A stretch of DNA of 64,000 nt from Sabellastarte sp. h YS-2021. Taxonomy: Eukaryota > Annelida > Polychaeta > Sabellida > Sabellidae. The number at the start of each line of letters is the position of its first letter. The stretch's first letter is position 1. Positions 21,414 to 33,574 of this stretch are shown piece by piece. The notes under the pieces are model-generated. The model did no database searches and had not been told where the DNA came from. It was given only the letters and a program-made list of their open reading frames with translations. The translations under genes were made by a program, and so were the position numbers. The stretch spans positions 45,807,028 through 45,871,027 of the forward strand of contig OZ024936.1 of NCBI GenBank assembly GCA_964017235.1. The letters are read 5' to 3'.

Positions 21414-23636
21414 AATTTCAAATGTCTAGAAGTAGTAATAACAAATGATACACAGGGCATTTCAAAATTCACATTTCTATTTGACCTTAATATAGTTTTT
21501 GTTGATCGTGATTCTTGTATAATGAAAAAATATACCAGTTTATAAGGCCCAAACCATCAAGCAAAGTGACTTGTAATATGAATTTTTTTCTCAATTCCTT
21601 TGAATTTTTCAAAATGAATGCTCTTTACATCAACAATAATTTTTAAGTAACCATCTATTAAAATGGTTAGAAATTGAATAGTTGTATATAGTTAGTATGA
21701 CATTGAAACTTGATATACTTCATCATTCAGTAATATATTATTGTTGAGTTTGTAGTTCCTATCTGAGATGCCCTGGTGCCTTCTCAAGAAAAGGTGTAAC
21801 ATATTTAGTTACTTCATCATAAGCAGCTCATGTTGAGGCTCATCAACTGATCCACAGTCACAGGTTCTACATTAGATTCCCCAAACAGATTGAAAACAAG
21901 AAAATTCAAAAATAGATTATCCCAAAGGCTAGTAAAACACAAAAATAATATTTACTGTTATTAAGTGTGGGTGTTTTATATGATTATAAAAGAAATTATT
22001 GTGGAATAATATTATTTAAGAAATGTTGTCTTACATGTTTGTTGGTTCGCTGCTAGATTAGTTATTTCTGTCCGTCCTGCAGGAAGGCCAGGTGTATGAA
22101 TATCGTTGATGTCCTTAAGACAGCATGCATCACTTCTTTGGTACTAAATTATGGAATACTCACTAACGAGCAGAATCATCGATAGAATTATTCTACACTG
22201 CTCCCTCTTTTCTTTTTGAAGACACACCAGAATGATGAATTTTGGGCAGCTTTCCTGTCAACAGCTAAACAGGCATTGCATCCAGATGTGGGTTCTTTTC
22301 TGGTTATAAAAACAGAACTGAGATTAAATAACTGATTAGGAGAGTGGATGTTGCTAACACTATTCCATTAATCATTGACCACAGCAGCACAAAATTACAC
22401 TTCACTATAGTTTATCAATAATCCAAAACAGCAAAACCACAAATCCTGTTCATAACGTCAATCCTCACAACAGAACATCTATCCACCCCATCCTCAACTC
22501 TACCATTCCAACCTCTTACACAGCAATACCAGCTGCAAGACCACCTCATCCACACAGTTACACCAGCCACTACCCCCAACACATCGATTGTTTCACTCTC
22601 TTCAATAATTCGATTCCCTTTTTCACATACTAAACACTTCCTGTCTTTACTATCTCCTTCATCCTGTCTCTTGAAATGAAATGTCTTTTGAAATACATGT
22701 TTAGCACAATTTATATGAACCTCTTAAATTCTTAACTTAAAATACTGGAATTATTTACAAAGCAATTTGCATTAGATGTTTCAACTATCCCTGCATACCA
22801 TTGTCTCTATGTAAGAGACACTTACATGCATTCTATTTGTAATTTACACATGTCTTCTGTGACGAGATAGTATTTACTGAATTTTCAACTTAAGTCAATC
22901 TGAAGAATTCAGTGGCATTGTCAGTAGTCACCTTAATCACGTCATAGATGTCCTAAGGTTTGTTTTATCCAAGTGGATTGTCTCTACTTGGCATAAAAGG
23001 CGAATCAGACTCCAACAATAAACAGCATAAAGGTATGACATTTTGACTAAGTGAACGTATTCTGTACTTGGATCTTTTTTTTAATTATAAATTTTATTTG
23101 CTTTTAAATTGCATTACTTTCAGCAGGTGTTCAAAACAATAATATTTCTTATCAAATACACAGCTAATTTTCTTAAATAAAAGGTAAATTAAAATTACAA
23201 TGGAATGAAAGCAAAATTTTATGAATAAGATATTTCTTTTATTATGCAAATTATACATATACATAGTGGTACATACAGATTCACTAACAAATACAGTACC
23301 TGGATCTTGACTCAAATATTTTGCTGAAATCCCAAAATAGCAATTTTGGAAATTCCTAGAGATTTGATCATATGCTTGTCTCCCACCCAAATAACAATGA
23401 ATATAAATAGTATACTTTTTGTCAGAACAGATTTCAAAACATCCACACAATCACAAAAAAACTCTATCCTGATTTCTAGTACCCAGTTCCCTGCAATGGA
23501 GAACAACTGGCAGTTGTTTCTGGCCATCCTAAATTGTTCTGATGACATCTCTCATAGCATTTTTCTGATTACAGAAACTAATGAATACTCCTATCCAATT
23601 TCTCCCAAGATATTTCTGCTGGTAAATATTACATAC
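21414..23636. other. 2.2-kb AT-rich stretch without recognisable genes
   Basis: Contains a pyrimidine/CA-rich patch at 22450-22640 but no TE motif, no paired splice sites and no long frame. It may be intron or 3' flank of the minus-strand exons at 24257-23637. Confidence 0.4.
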
Positions 23637-23719
23637 CTTTGGATGTATATCCACGTAGACCATAACTGTTGTTTCATGGGACCTTTGCTGATGTATCTTT
23701 TTCACGGCTGGAAATGGTT
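23637..23719 (-). CDS. Putative host-gene exon, unidentified
   Basis: The minus strand gives 83 bases between an AAATAGAG acceptor and CCAAAG|GTATGT, a strong donor. The peptide (PFPAVKKIHQQRSHE, then TTVMVYVDIHPK) is well formed and in phase with the exon at 24257-24089: phase-1 end plus two bases gives Glu. A conserved-looking ending VMVYVDIHPK suggests a folded protein. Family not recognised. Confidence 0.5.
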
Positions 23720-24088
23720 CTCTATTTGAAAAAGCATAACGTTCACAATGTGAGTCATCCTCACAATCTGTAATTTAGTCGGGCGAGTTCTTGCCAAAGT
23801 ATGCTCAAAATGACCCCTTGGTACTGAATGGTGATCCAGCCATTCAACCACGTGACAATGAGAGTCAACTATATTCCCTGTTGCATGCGCACCCAAGGTG
23901 ACTTCACTGGAAATATCGGAAGCATCCGGGATATCAAGATAGTTCATAGGCATAATCTTCCTTTTGTATTTCTCTGGTTTCAAGGATGTGTGTATGCACT
24001 GTATTTGCAAGGTTATCAAGTTTATCCCATACCAAATTCTCTTCCAAAGAAAACTGAATTTGATTTAAAATCAAAATTTCAACCTTAC

Positions 24089-24257
24089 CTTTGTATGACA
24101 ACTTCGAAGCTGGTATAGCAAGAAGCTGTAGTAAAGTCCACCTACCATTGTTTCTGTTTATCTCTTCCATCAAAGCCTCCGTAGTTTGAGCCTTACTGAT
24201 TACTCCATCTAACTGTTTCAACAGTTCGTAAGACAATGTTTCTACTTTGTGAGTCAT
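24089..24257 (-). CDS. Putative host-gene exon starting with Met, unidentified
   Basis: Starts at ATG (24257) after a pyrimidine-rich stretch and encodes 56 residues (MTHKVETLSYELLKQLDGVI…). The peptide has an amphipathic helical look and ends LLAIPASKLSYK before TACAAAG|GTAAGG, a consensus donor. Downstream of the donor the frame reads on into obvious intron. Its acceptor partner at 23719 keeps frame. Could be the first coding exon of a small gene, or an internal exon whose frame happens to contain ATG. Confidence 0.5.
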
Positions 24258-24658
24258 GATTGAAAATAAATCAAATACAAAATAAACCCTTAACTACTGG
24301 ACAAGGTCACATGCAGAAAACTGCATTCACAAACATTTAATTTCACAATGAATATTGTCAATTTGTAGATTTAAATTTAACATTGCCTATTTAATAACAA
24401 ATGAAAGCTAAATTTTCCAATTTCCAATCTTAATATCACTGGCAAAATTTATAATGTTTACTGTACTCACTCTGACTTTAAAAATAACAGGAGTAGACAC
24501 TTTTAAAAGAATGTACATTAATATCCTAATATCAATGGTAAAAATAGAAATGGAGCCAAATTTATAATGTTTATAATATAAAGTACCCATACATGGTTTT
24601 AAAGAAACTCAGCTATTGCAGATTGCCAGCATACAATAAGTACATCATAAGGTTCTTT

Positions 24659-24797
24659 ATTTATTTATTTGGGGTTTTACGTCGCTTTCAACACTGTACA
24701 GGTCATATCATGACGGGTAGTTGGAAGGGTAGAGGAAACCAGTACATACAGTTTGTTAGGGTTCTGTACTGTAAACTGCCGACCAACGGCAAGCAAC
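24659..24797 (-). mobile_element. 5'-truncated tRNA-SINE, minus strand
   Basis: Reverse complement of the SINE body and 3' end: (TTTA)n, then GGGGTTTTACGTCGCTTTCA…GTACTGTAAACTGCCGACCAA. It lacks the tRNA head. Flanked by TCATAAGGTTCTTT at 24645-24658 and 24798-24811 (14 bp, identical). Confidence 0.93.
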
Positions 24798-25035
24798 TCA
24801 TAAGGTTCTTTGACAGTTATATAATGTCACTACATATTCAAATACTGTATCATATCAACATAATGTACATAATAAGATGACAAAAATCATAAATACCTTG
24901 AAAATTTCCACAACAAATATGGCTACCTCCCAGCCTTATCACTCGACACGGAACAACAATACAAAAAAGTTCCACCAAAAAAGATATATACTCAAGACTC
25001 CTGCTACATTAAATCTCCTTCAATCCACATCCACT

Positions 25036-25215
25036 TCAATGTCCACAATCAGTCACTCTTTTTGCTACTGTTCCTACTATATTTAGGATGGCTTCTAACT
25101 CTTGTAGCGGATCAGCTAGAGTCACATAAATTTTGCAGAGATCCTCATCACCATGTTGTAGCAGAACATTTGTTATATCAGCAGCAGTGAATAAATTCTT
25201 TGGATGAGATATCTA
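25036..25215 (-). CDS. Putative host coding exon, unidentified
   Basis: The minus strand reads NLFTAADITNVLLQHGDEDL followed by CKIYVTLADPLQELEAILN before a stop at 25036-25038. Regular hydrophobic spacing makes real coding sequence likely. It may be a terminal exon of one gene or an upstream exon of the 24257-23637 series (with the SINE in the intron); no strong donor settles this. Its 5' acceptor is not certain. Confidence 0.4.
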
Positions 25216-26042
25216 ATTCCTCCATCTGATAGCATTCTTGCCAAAACACAGCCTATATCAAAGGCCTATGTATAAACAAATGGAGTACACCAAGAACATT
25301 ACAGCAACTAGGCCTTTCACTTACACTCTTTTCGTTTTTGGAAAATAAATTTAATACCATTGACAAAAGAATATGCTCTTCTGTTGGTGTCAGAACTTGT
25401 CATGTTTCAAAAGGAAACATTACATGGAAAGGTACAAATTTTGAAGTATTTTCAGGTTGGGTCCCTTGCAAGCTTTTTGGGACCGATGTGGTTCTGATGG
25501 AGAGACATAATTCATAAAAAAGAATGATATAAATTTGTATAATATGTTGGAGAAATATTGAAAGATAATCCATAGTAGCTGCCATTAATCATTAAACATT
25601 AAATTTATGTTAAATCAATCACCTACATTTCTATTGTTTTTGTGAGAAGATGGTGTGATGAGCAGATGAGCAGTTGGTTTGAAAATGAAAAAAACAGTCA
25701 TTGTCAATTATATTCATTGATTTCAAATAGCAAAACATTGTCATGAAAAATTCTGAAAATATTGAATACCAATGTAAAATAGTTGAAAATGATTCAACCT
25801 GTGTGAACATATGTAACATTGACATTTTGCAAGTATTTTAAAATACTATTTTAACACCATTTGGTATGTAACTGTTATGTGCAGTTGTATCTTCGAGGCA
25901 AAGTTGTAGGAAAGCCAATGTTTGTGACATAATATCTTAAAGTGAAACCCCATAAACTCTGTTGGAATTAGTATACTTTTGAGGAAATTGATTTACATTT
26001 CATTATAATCATACTTAATACACCTCTTGGTTGATATAAATT
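25216..26042. other. Upstream region of the first GT8 gene
   Basis: AT-rich, no coding signal. No clear TATA box or acceptor immediately precedes the ATG at 26043. Confidence 0.4.
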
Positions 26043-27185
26043 ATGACACTACCAAAGAAATTGCTGCGGCTGTTATATTTTTTGTGTTTCTTTTCCATTG
26101 TAATATACTGGCTGTTTTGGCCTAATATGGAGAATGGCACTGAACATTTTATTCAGAAACACAACTCTGAAGGGATCTCAGAACACATGTCATCATTTCC
26201 AACAGTCCATATGGGTGCTGTGACAACTGGGGAAAAATTTGCAGATAAGAGTCTTCAGCTTATAAAGAATATCCTTCTGTTCACCAGAGCCAGTCTACAC
26301 TGGTATGTCTTCACTACAGATGCTTCTGCTGAGTTTATGATGAACATGACTGAGTCGTGGCCGGACGCATTTAAGAAGCGATTGCTGATTATTAAACCCA
26401 CATTAGGGTGTTCTAAATGGTGTGATTATATTCACGATTACCACCCAAGTGGTAGTCATTTGAAAGAATGTGTTTTTTCTGGAATTGAAAATATGAATTT
26501 AACCAGCCATACAAATAAACTGATTTTTGTTGATCTTGATATCTTCGTTGTTGATGACATTATTAATTTATGGAACTTCTTTCCCATTTTTAATGATCAC
26601 CATATTATGGCTATGTCCAGGGCAGACTTGCGGTACTTTATGTCCAACTATTCACAATATATGTTTGACAAACTCTATGGAGCAAATACGGGAGTGATAC
26701 TTATGTTTCTAAGTCATATACCTGGATTTAATTTTGAGGAAAAGTATATTGAAGCTTCAAAGGACCACACATACTATGAAAAAAACCCTGAGCGACCTAT
26801 CAGACATATTGATGATCAAAATATCATGAATGCTGTGTTCTACAAATACCCACATAAGCTGTTGACGCTCGGGTGTAAATGGAATTACAGGGGTTCAATG
26901 GATCATATCTGCTCACCGGGCCATCCTTTCCATTGTAATGAAGCTAATTCCCAAGGTGTTTCTCTCATTCATGCTTATTCAGATGCATTCTTTCCAAAAA
27001 GTCATTATTCTGGTGTGTATAACTGTGTCTTGAATTTAGATATGTCGAGAGTGGAAGACACAGTTCAGTGCATCAGGAAAGGTATTGAGTATTTCAAATT
27101 TCAGCGAAACAGATCATGCCAAGTGCAACTTAATAACCTCCAACCTTTGGAATTGACACTGGATAAATATTACCCTCTTCTCTAG
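26043..27185 (+). CDS. GT8-family glycosyltransferase, GXYLT-like (380 aa)
   Basis: Type II membrane protein: short basic N-terminus (PKK), one signal-anchor helix at residues ~7-26, a stem, then a luminal catalytic domain, as in Golgi enzymes. The GT8 core begins VHMGAVTTGE (55-64). The metal- and nucleotide-sugar-binding DXD is DLD at 164-166 (IFVDLDIFVVDD). Further conserved blocks are MAMSRADLRY (189-198), YGANTGVIL (212-220), HIDDQNIMNAVF (255-266), GCKWNYRGS (277-285) and VSLIHAYSD (306-314), whose His fits the metal-binding His of GT8 enzymes. The CKWNYR…C…IH layout is closest to glucoside xylosyltransferases (GXYLT1/2, which extend O-glucose on EGF repeats); LARGE shares the fold. Donor and acceptor are not proven. 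Single exon; paralogue at 60268-61419 on the same strand. Confidence 0.88.
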   Translation: MTLPKKLLRLLYFLCFFSIVIYWLFWPNMENGTEHFIQKHNSEGISEHMSSFPTVHMGAVTTGEKFADKSLQLIKNILLFTRASLHWYVFTTDASAEFMMNMTESWPDAFKKRLLIIKPTLGCSKWCDYIHDYHPSGSHLKECVFSGIENMNLTSHTNKLIFVDLDIFVVDDIINLWNFFPIFNDHHIMAMSRADLRYFMSNYSQYMFDKLYGANTGVILMFLSHIPGFNFEEKYIEASKDHTYYEKNPERPIRHIDDQNIMNAVFYKYPHKLLTLGCKWNYRGSMDHICSPGHPFHCNEANSQGVSLIHAYSDAFFPKSHYSGVYNCVLNLDMSRVEDTVQCIRKGIEYFKFQRNRSCQVQLNNLQPLELTLDKYYPLL

Positions 27186-27779
27186 ATGGAGTTTTGAGCT
27201 GTTTGTAATAATCCTACAATAATTCGTACAATAGGAATAAATATCCACCTGTTGCAATTTACTTTGATCTTTTTGCTTGAATTTATGAAAAGTAGACAAA
27301 ACCGTAAATATTATATAAGTATGCTGTCAGTCATTGTCCGTGCTGTTAACATGGTTTTTTTATCTTATCTTACTTTATCTCATTAGTATTTTGCTGTATA
27401 GTTCTCATTTTTGGTGAGCGTGATAGATGTAAGGTACCTGCTTGGGTCCGACTAAAAAGGCTCCGAGTGTGACAAGGTCATATTAGTATATTAAACTGGC
27501 CCATAAGAGATTAAAAGGCGCTAGGGATTAATCCGACAAAAATAATTCAGATGGCTACTCGTCCATTTGAGTCAAAATATATAAAACACTTCTTCAATTT
27601 ACTTACTCACTGAACAGTCTTGAGCCACAAATGACATAAATAGCTTTATCATCTAATTCTAATATGACTTTTACAGCACTTAAATCTCCATCAAAAGACA
27701 GATTCTATATGCCCAACAAGCAAGAAACAAGTCCAAAGAATTCACAGTCACCACAGAGACAATTGGAAAACACGATAGA
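27186..27779. other. No recognisable feature
   Basis: 3' flank of the GT8 gene; AT-rich, no obvious polyadenylation cluster or repeat. Confidence 0.35.
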
Positions 27780-27960
27780 ACCTGGAATGGGTAGGCTTCA
27801 GTTACAGATAAGTTTCAGTTTCTTACGTAAAGATAGAAGAGATGTGCAGAGCAGAGGTCATCAGGCAACTTATTCCATACCTTGGGAGCATTATAGGCAA
27901 AAATTAAGCTAAATTGCTTAGTTGACTTATGAACACATGGAATAAACTGTGGCACCCTCT
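27780..27960 (-). pseudogene. LINE RT C-terminal fragment (CR1/L2-type)
   Basis: The minus strand encodes FIPCVHKSTKQF…FAYNAPKVWNKLPDDLCS, the terminal motif of the CR1/L2 group (compare the relic at 20559-20700). Very short and degraded. Confidence 0.55.
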
Positions 27961-28990
27961 ATCCTAGTATTGTAAAAACTTTTTGCTGGGGTTCAGAAAA
28001 GCTCTTTTTTCAAGGGGATCCCCCCGTATCCGCTAGTGGAAAGTATCTGTCTTTGCGTTCCTAATTTGCCAGGATTTCGTGTTTTTTTGTATGAGGACCA
28101 CCACAACTGAAATCAACTTTTGTCATTTTTGCAGTGCTCTATTTGCTTCAGCACAGGCTAGAAGAAATAAGTGCCAAGACATGCATTGCTGTTCCATCAT
28201 TCTTGAGACATCCACTTGTTTTAATACTTCTTGTAAGTATTTGCTCAATTAATAAATCCGTTGACAAGCCTGTGCAGATATTATCACTTCATTAAACAAT
28301 ATGGCTACTCTGTGAAAAAGGATTCTAGATATCTGGATGATCATCTGGATTTGATAATTAACTCTAACTAGGGCCTGTAGACAATGTGGTTATCCTGTGC
28401 AAAATGATTGAAAATGTCTGTATGGTCATACTTCAGCTTGATCATGAACAATAAATAGAGTCTTGCTGATTTCACACACAGAGAGTAGCCAGATGCTGCA
28501 AAGTATGGTAGCATCTCAGATAGAGAAGAAACCAGTTTCTCAGGCATTCTGCTTCAGTTTATGTTCTTAAAATTTTTACCATATTTGTATAATGCAACCA
28601 CATTTTTGGTGTTTAATTTCCGGATAATTTTTTTTTCTTTCTTGCATATGCTGTAAAAAAGGTTTGTCGTCAGCCACTCATACAATACATCTACTTGAGT
28701 GAGCTCTGGATGTTACATCAAGTTTTCCTAAGTGTCATCTTCGATAAATTGCTTTATTTTGTTGACTGCGGATTCTTAATGGCCCTTTGAAAGCCATTGC
28801 TAATAAAGTCTGTTTAACAAAAAATCAACCAGCAAATGCACAATGTGACAACACCTGAAATTTTGTATTGATTTGCATGGTGAGCTTTTTTATGTAATGT
28901 TGAGTAAACAAAAGTCGCATTACTTTAACTCATGGGAAGTAGAAGTTGTTATTGCCATGAGAGTTCCAGGTTGGATGTTGGATCTGCAAC
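27961..28990. other. No clear feature
   Basis: Scattered minus-strand peptides may belong to the TE-derived gene below, but stops are frequent. Confidence 0.3.
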
Positions 28991-29039
28991 TGTATCCATG
29001 TTTCATATATATTGTCTCTGAAATAGCATCGATGAAACA

Positions 29040-29697
29040 TGATTGGAACTTATACTAGATATATCACCTTGTGTGACATCTTTTATTCCTGGTGTATCTG
29101 TATGAAACATAGCCATACCATGCAATGTGCCATTACCACCCAAAATTCGAATATTGTGATCAACTTTATCTGCTGCATACTGGACATTGCTGGATATTAG
29201 ATTCCATCATTGCTGATAATGTCAGTCCCATGAAAACCTGACGTGTTTCTTTCTAACTTTGTACCTTATTTATATTATATACAAAATTCCAAACTATGGA
29301 AAGAGTCAGTGAGAAAATAAGAGGAAAATGATGGTGTAATTCTACAGCTGAAGCAAGCTGCAATGTGGTTAATTTTATACTTTGACGAGTAAGTGACATT
29401 ATAGTTTGACCTACGGAAGCAATCTTTACATTGTCATTGTAATTTATTGAAGGAGATATCTCAAACTATGAGATAAAAAACAAAAGTATGTCACTTGAGA
29501 TTAAGAATCTGTAGATACTGGATAAAATTTCCAGAGATATTGCAACTGTCTTAAAATCATCACTTGATCATCTGGCTGATTCATATGGCAGTCCCGTAAC
29601 AATCTATCAGCTGTGTGTTTCCTGGTCAAAATTTTCTTGCAACTTGATACAGAGCTCCTTTTTGTCAAGTCCACAGAAATCTCCCAAACGAATCTTT
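29040..29697 (-). pseudogene. Fragments of an unclassified TE-like protein (DKVDHN motif)
   Basis: The minus strand at 29191-29067 encodes YAADKVDHNIRILGGNGTLHG, close to a motif (xxADNVDHNxxTLDGxGTFHGMG) that I recall from abundant uncharacterised, probably transposon-derived proteins of molluscs and cnidarians. A second open piece (RLGDFCGLDKKELCIKLQEN, 29697-29610) lies upstream in the same orientation. The pieces are separated by stops, so this is a relic. Family assignment is from memory of the motif only. Confidence 0.35.
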
Positions 29698-29719
29698 AAA
29701 AATTAAAAGTTGTATTTTC

Positions 29720-30410
29720 GGTACTGTCTGAAATGATAGAATATACGTAAGAGTGTTAAATTGTTTGCAGTGACAAAAATGGGTACACTGGGTAGTTAAT
29801 ACAACAGCATTTACTTTTACTTAGCTAAGACAAATGATATACATGTGAAAACAAATCCAGGTACTGAAGAAAATGAAGCAATAGTTATGACTTTATGATA
29901 AAATTATATATTTTGCTGAAGCTTTATTGCAACATACCATTTCAGTATTTTCTGCAACATACCGTGTAATTTACCCCAAAGGTTTCAAAAATGTACATAC
30001 TCATATTGCTTATATCATACAAAATACTGTGTAATAGTTTATTTAATAATTTTCACCCATCCCACTGGAATTCTGGTTAAACACTGGATATATTTCTGTG
30101 AGTTGTACATATAACCCACCAAACACAAAAATAGCATTCCACAGTTAATTTGAAAACACAAGTTTATCCCACTATTTTGCCTTTCCAAAAAAATGGCTGT
30201 AAAACAGCAGTGATACACGTGTCACATTTTCTGTAGTGTATATGTTCTGCTTGTATGCCAGTAGTATTTTATAAAGCAGTGGATTAAATTTTTTGTGAAA
30301 TGTTTTTCTAAAGATTTATGTTGTGAACATACTTTATTATTAAAGATCTAATGTTGATGTATTTAAAAATAAAAATTGAAAATAATTTTGAAAATAATAT
30401 TTTTTCATGG
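29720..30410. other. No recognisable feature
   Basis: AT-rich, no frames or repeats seen. Confidence 0.35.
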
Positions 30411-30414
30411 ACAT

Positions 30415-31425
30415 TTAACATGGATTGCAGTCTGAACAATGGCATGCTGTGATCAACAGTATCAAAGACTGCAGATTAGCCAAGAAAAGCCATTCGTACC
30501 ACCTGTTGTTATCAACCAGCAATAAAGCATTCATTACCTTCAACAGTGCAAGGGGGCTCAGTGGTGTAGCGGTTAGAGTTACTTGTTGGTAGTTACTTGC
30601 CGATGCCCAGTGGTTTACAGTGCAGTATGCACTGGTTTCCTCCACCTGTAAACTACCCGTCGCAATATGACCCTGGCTGTTGAAGGCAATGTAAAACAAC
30701 AAATAAATCTCAATCTAATTCAAGAGTGTAGTTTCTTTGCTATGCTGGCATCTATATGCAGGCTGATATTGTTGATTAAAGTTACTGGCAGTGATATATT
30801 GACTTAACTTCTGTGATACAACCTTTTCAATGTCTTTGGATAAGAAGGGTAATCCTGGCACAGGACGAAAGGTTTTGTAAACAAGGTCTATACCCTTCCT
30901 TTTGAGTAGCAGAGTAATGGCAGCATATTTAGAGTCACTGGGCATCTCGCCAGTTTCCATGTAAGGGTTAACTATTTTGATAGTAATTGGTATCAATTCA
31001 GATTTACTTTTTTCAGTGGTGAGGTAGGTATAGGATCTTTGTGCTGTGCTGGCTTCTATATGCAAACTGATATTGTTCATTTAAGTTACTAGCAGTGATA
31101 TATTTACTTAACTTCAGTGATACAACCTTTTCAATGTCTTTGGATAAGAAGGGGTAATGTGAATAGTCATTTGACCTATCAACAGTTTCAATGGACAAGT
31201 TAACTACTTCAGTAATAATGGGCATCCACTCAGATTTACATTTATTCAGTAGTGAAGTAGGTATAGGATCTTTTTGCCGAATGTGAATAGTCATTTGACC
31301 TATCACCAGTTTCAACGGACAAGTTAACTACTTCAGTTATAATTGGCATCCACTCAGATTTACATTTATTCAGTAGTGAAGCAGGTATAGGATTTTTTTG
31401 CCGAAAATAACAGGATGTTATCAAT
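30415..31425 (-). pseudogene. LINE RT fragments (CR1/L2-type), locally repeated about three times
   Basis: The minus strand encodes the RT fingers region (VNPYMETGEMP, LLLKRKG, FRPVPGLPFLSKDIEKVVSQK, AYRCQHSKETTLL), continued after a SINE by LLKVMNALLLVDNNRWYEW and a degraded palm. Upstream, the block around KCKSEWMPIITEVVNLS occurs twice (31265-31165 and 31390-31285), and the FLSKDIEKVVS block occurs at both ~31140 and ~30840. Part of the RT was thus duplicated in tandem after insertion. Inactive. Confidence 0.7.
30551..30718 (+). mobile_element. Diverged tRNA-SINE variant inserted in a LINE relic
   Basis: The head GGGGCTCAGTGGTGTAGCGG differs from the other copies and the B-box part is deleted, but the body (TAGTTACTTGCCG, GGTTTACAGTGCAG, CACTGGTTTCCTCC) and the 3' end (GAAGGCAATGTAAAAC) are of the same family. 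It is flanked by TTCAACAGTGCA (30539-30550) and TTCAAGAGTGTA (30719-30730): a 12-bp duplication with two changes. It therefore looks old. It splits the LINE RT reading. Confidence 0.8.
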
Positions 31426-33574
31426 ATGTCTTGATTTCCTCCAGCTCCATTTTGAAATTCCCATTTTTGCGTTTACTGGTTTGCACATCTTTAGGAACTA
31501 CTGTTTTCTATGAACTGCAAACTGTTTAAAGAGTACCACATAAATCGTTTGGCATTACATCTGAAATAATAACAGAAATAAGTACTCATTAACAATATAC
31601 ATATTACGATAAAACCAAAGAAAATAAGTCAACTGCTAAACTTCATCTGTGAGTTAAAATATTATTTCGGTTGTTGATGTTTTTGTTTTAATGCTTATTT
31701 CACATTTTCATGAAGATATAAGTAAACAGATTGAAAAATACTTGTAACATCATATATAATACAGCAGTGTATGTGCAGAAATGGGTTCATGTTTTGACGC
31801 AACATACACTAACATCAGGTCAAATGTTCAAGTGAGGCAAAATATCTCTTTGCAAGCATCAAATTTGCAAGCTATTAAATATTGCAAATGAAATTTCAGA
31901 CAGTTATATTGATATATGGGAATTTAAATATTCCATCATGTGCTAGAAGTACAATGTTGAAATTCAGAATATCAAATAACGTAGAAAACTGGATGTGAAA
32001 CTTAGAATATCAAATCCATGCACAGTCTGGTACCCTGCCTTTCTTTTAGTCTTTTTTAAACTAACAATGCAGCTTAAAGTTTCCCATACACTCCACAGTT
32101 TTTGCCCTTCACTTCAGAGAAAACTGAATGACACGTGGGAAACAGTGTTCGGGACACATTCGGGACACATTTTCTGTTTAACAGACTCTAGAAATACATG
32201 CATCTTACATCTAAGTTATCATAAGATCGCCAAGAATGTATTGTGTTCTCTACCAATAGCATTAGAATCTGTGTTGAAATTTCAATTTATCACTAACGTT
32301 GTACATGTAAGATAGTAATTCCTTACTATTCAGACCAATACATGAGTTAGCATGACGTGGTGGATTTTTAGGTATATTTAGGGTTCAGTAAAAATACATT
32401 AGAAAGAAAAACTATATTTGGCACACAAAGAGAAGAAAGTAATAGTAACATTATATAAAAAATTGTGCATAACCAGCTTTTCTCAATTGCTCAAAGTCTT
32501 TGAAAAATATCTGCAAAAAAAACATTCATGAAGTGGACTGAATTCTTAGTAAAACTACTCCCATATTCGTATTTTAGCCACATCTATGTTTCTTGGATTT
32601 ATTTAGAATCAGATTAAAGTTGAAATGTGTAAGTGAATTGACTCCTGCCTTATAATCTCTCTGTATGATTGATTATTTCGAATACTGATATTTCATATTC
32701 TCATCAGAGGCAATAATTCAAAAGAGTCAGAATTTCACCCCCTGGGGTGGAAAAATTGCCTCCATGGGCTCAGCCTGATCAGGGGAGCTGCTCCTGTGCT
32801 CCTGCGGAGTAGAGGATCCAGTTTGGGGCTCTAGATACAAAACTTCCCAAAAAGTTGAAAGGAGTAGATAAGATTCACTTTTATAGCATATAAATGGCTA
32901 CAAATGTGTTTATTAGTGCCATTGTTTGCACTCTTCAAGTACTTGTATTGAGAATACAAATGCAGTAACTAATATGTTAGTGAAAGTACATTAGTGTATC
33001 TAGTGTATTTGTGGACACTATATTATGGCTATATAAAATATATTTTCTGTTTTTTAAAAATATATATGTGAAATATGTTATTTTATATTATTAAAATAAT
33101 TATAAAAATCAATAAAATCAGACTAATTTGGTTTTTTTTTTTTATTTATTTATTGTATGTTGAGATAGTAAACCTGAGTGAAAGCTGCTCATTAGGCACT
33201 TAAGGCTACATACAAATTCATTTTCAGTATTTTTAATAAAAAACTTTTAATGAGGCTTAAAACATATTGAAATGTCAGTAAATGTCAAGTAAAAGTTTCA
33301 TATGTTACAGTAACCAGCAAAATAGGGCCAGAGACTCAAAGAAAAGTTTTTTCCTTGCCTATTTAAATTCAACGGAGAGCCATGTAACTGTTCCATATAG
33401 ATAGTAAAAAGCCCCGCTGTTATGATGTACTATCATATATTATGATGTACTAGTGTGACGTGGTGTCATCTTGTTGCACCCCTAACTCAAGTGCCACCTA
33501 TCCTTTATTTAGAATCAGGCAGGTTTTGTCATTTCATTCAGATGTTAGCTTTAATAAAGTGCAGCCCTATTCCA
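31426..33574. other. 2.1-kb stretch with no recognised gene
   Basis: Low-complexity T/A runs occur at 33000-33155. A less AT-rich patch at 32735-32830 has no identifiable product. No splice-paired exons found. Confidence 0.35.
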
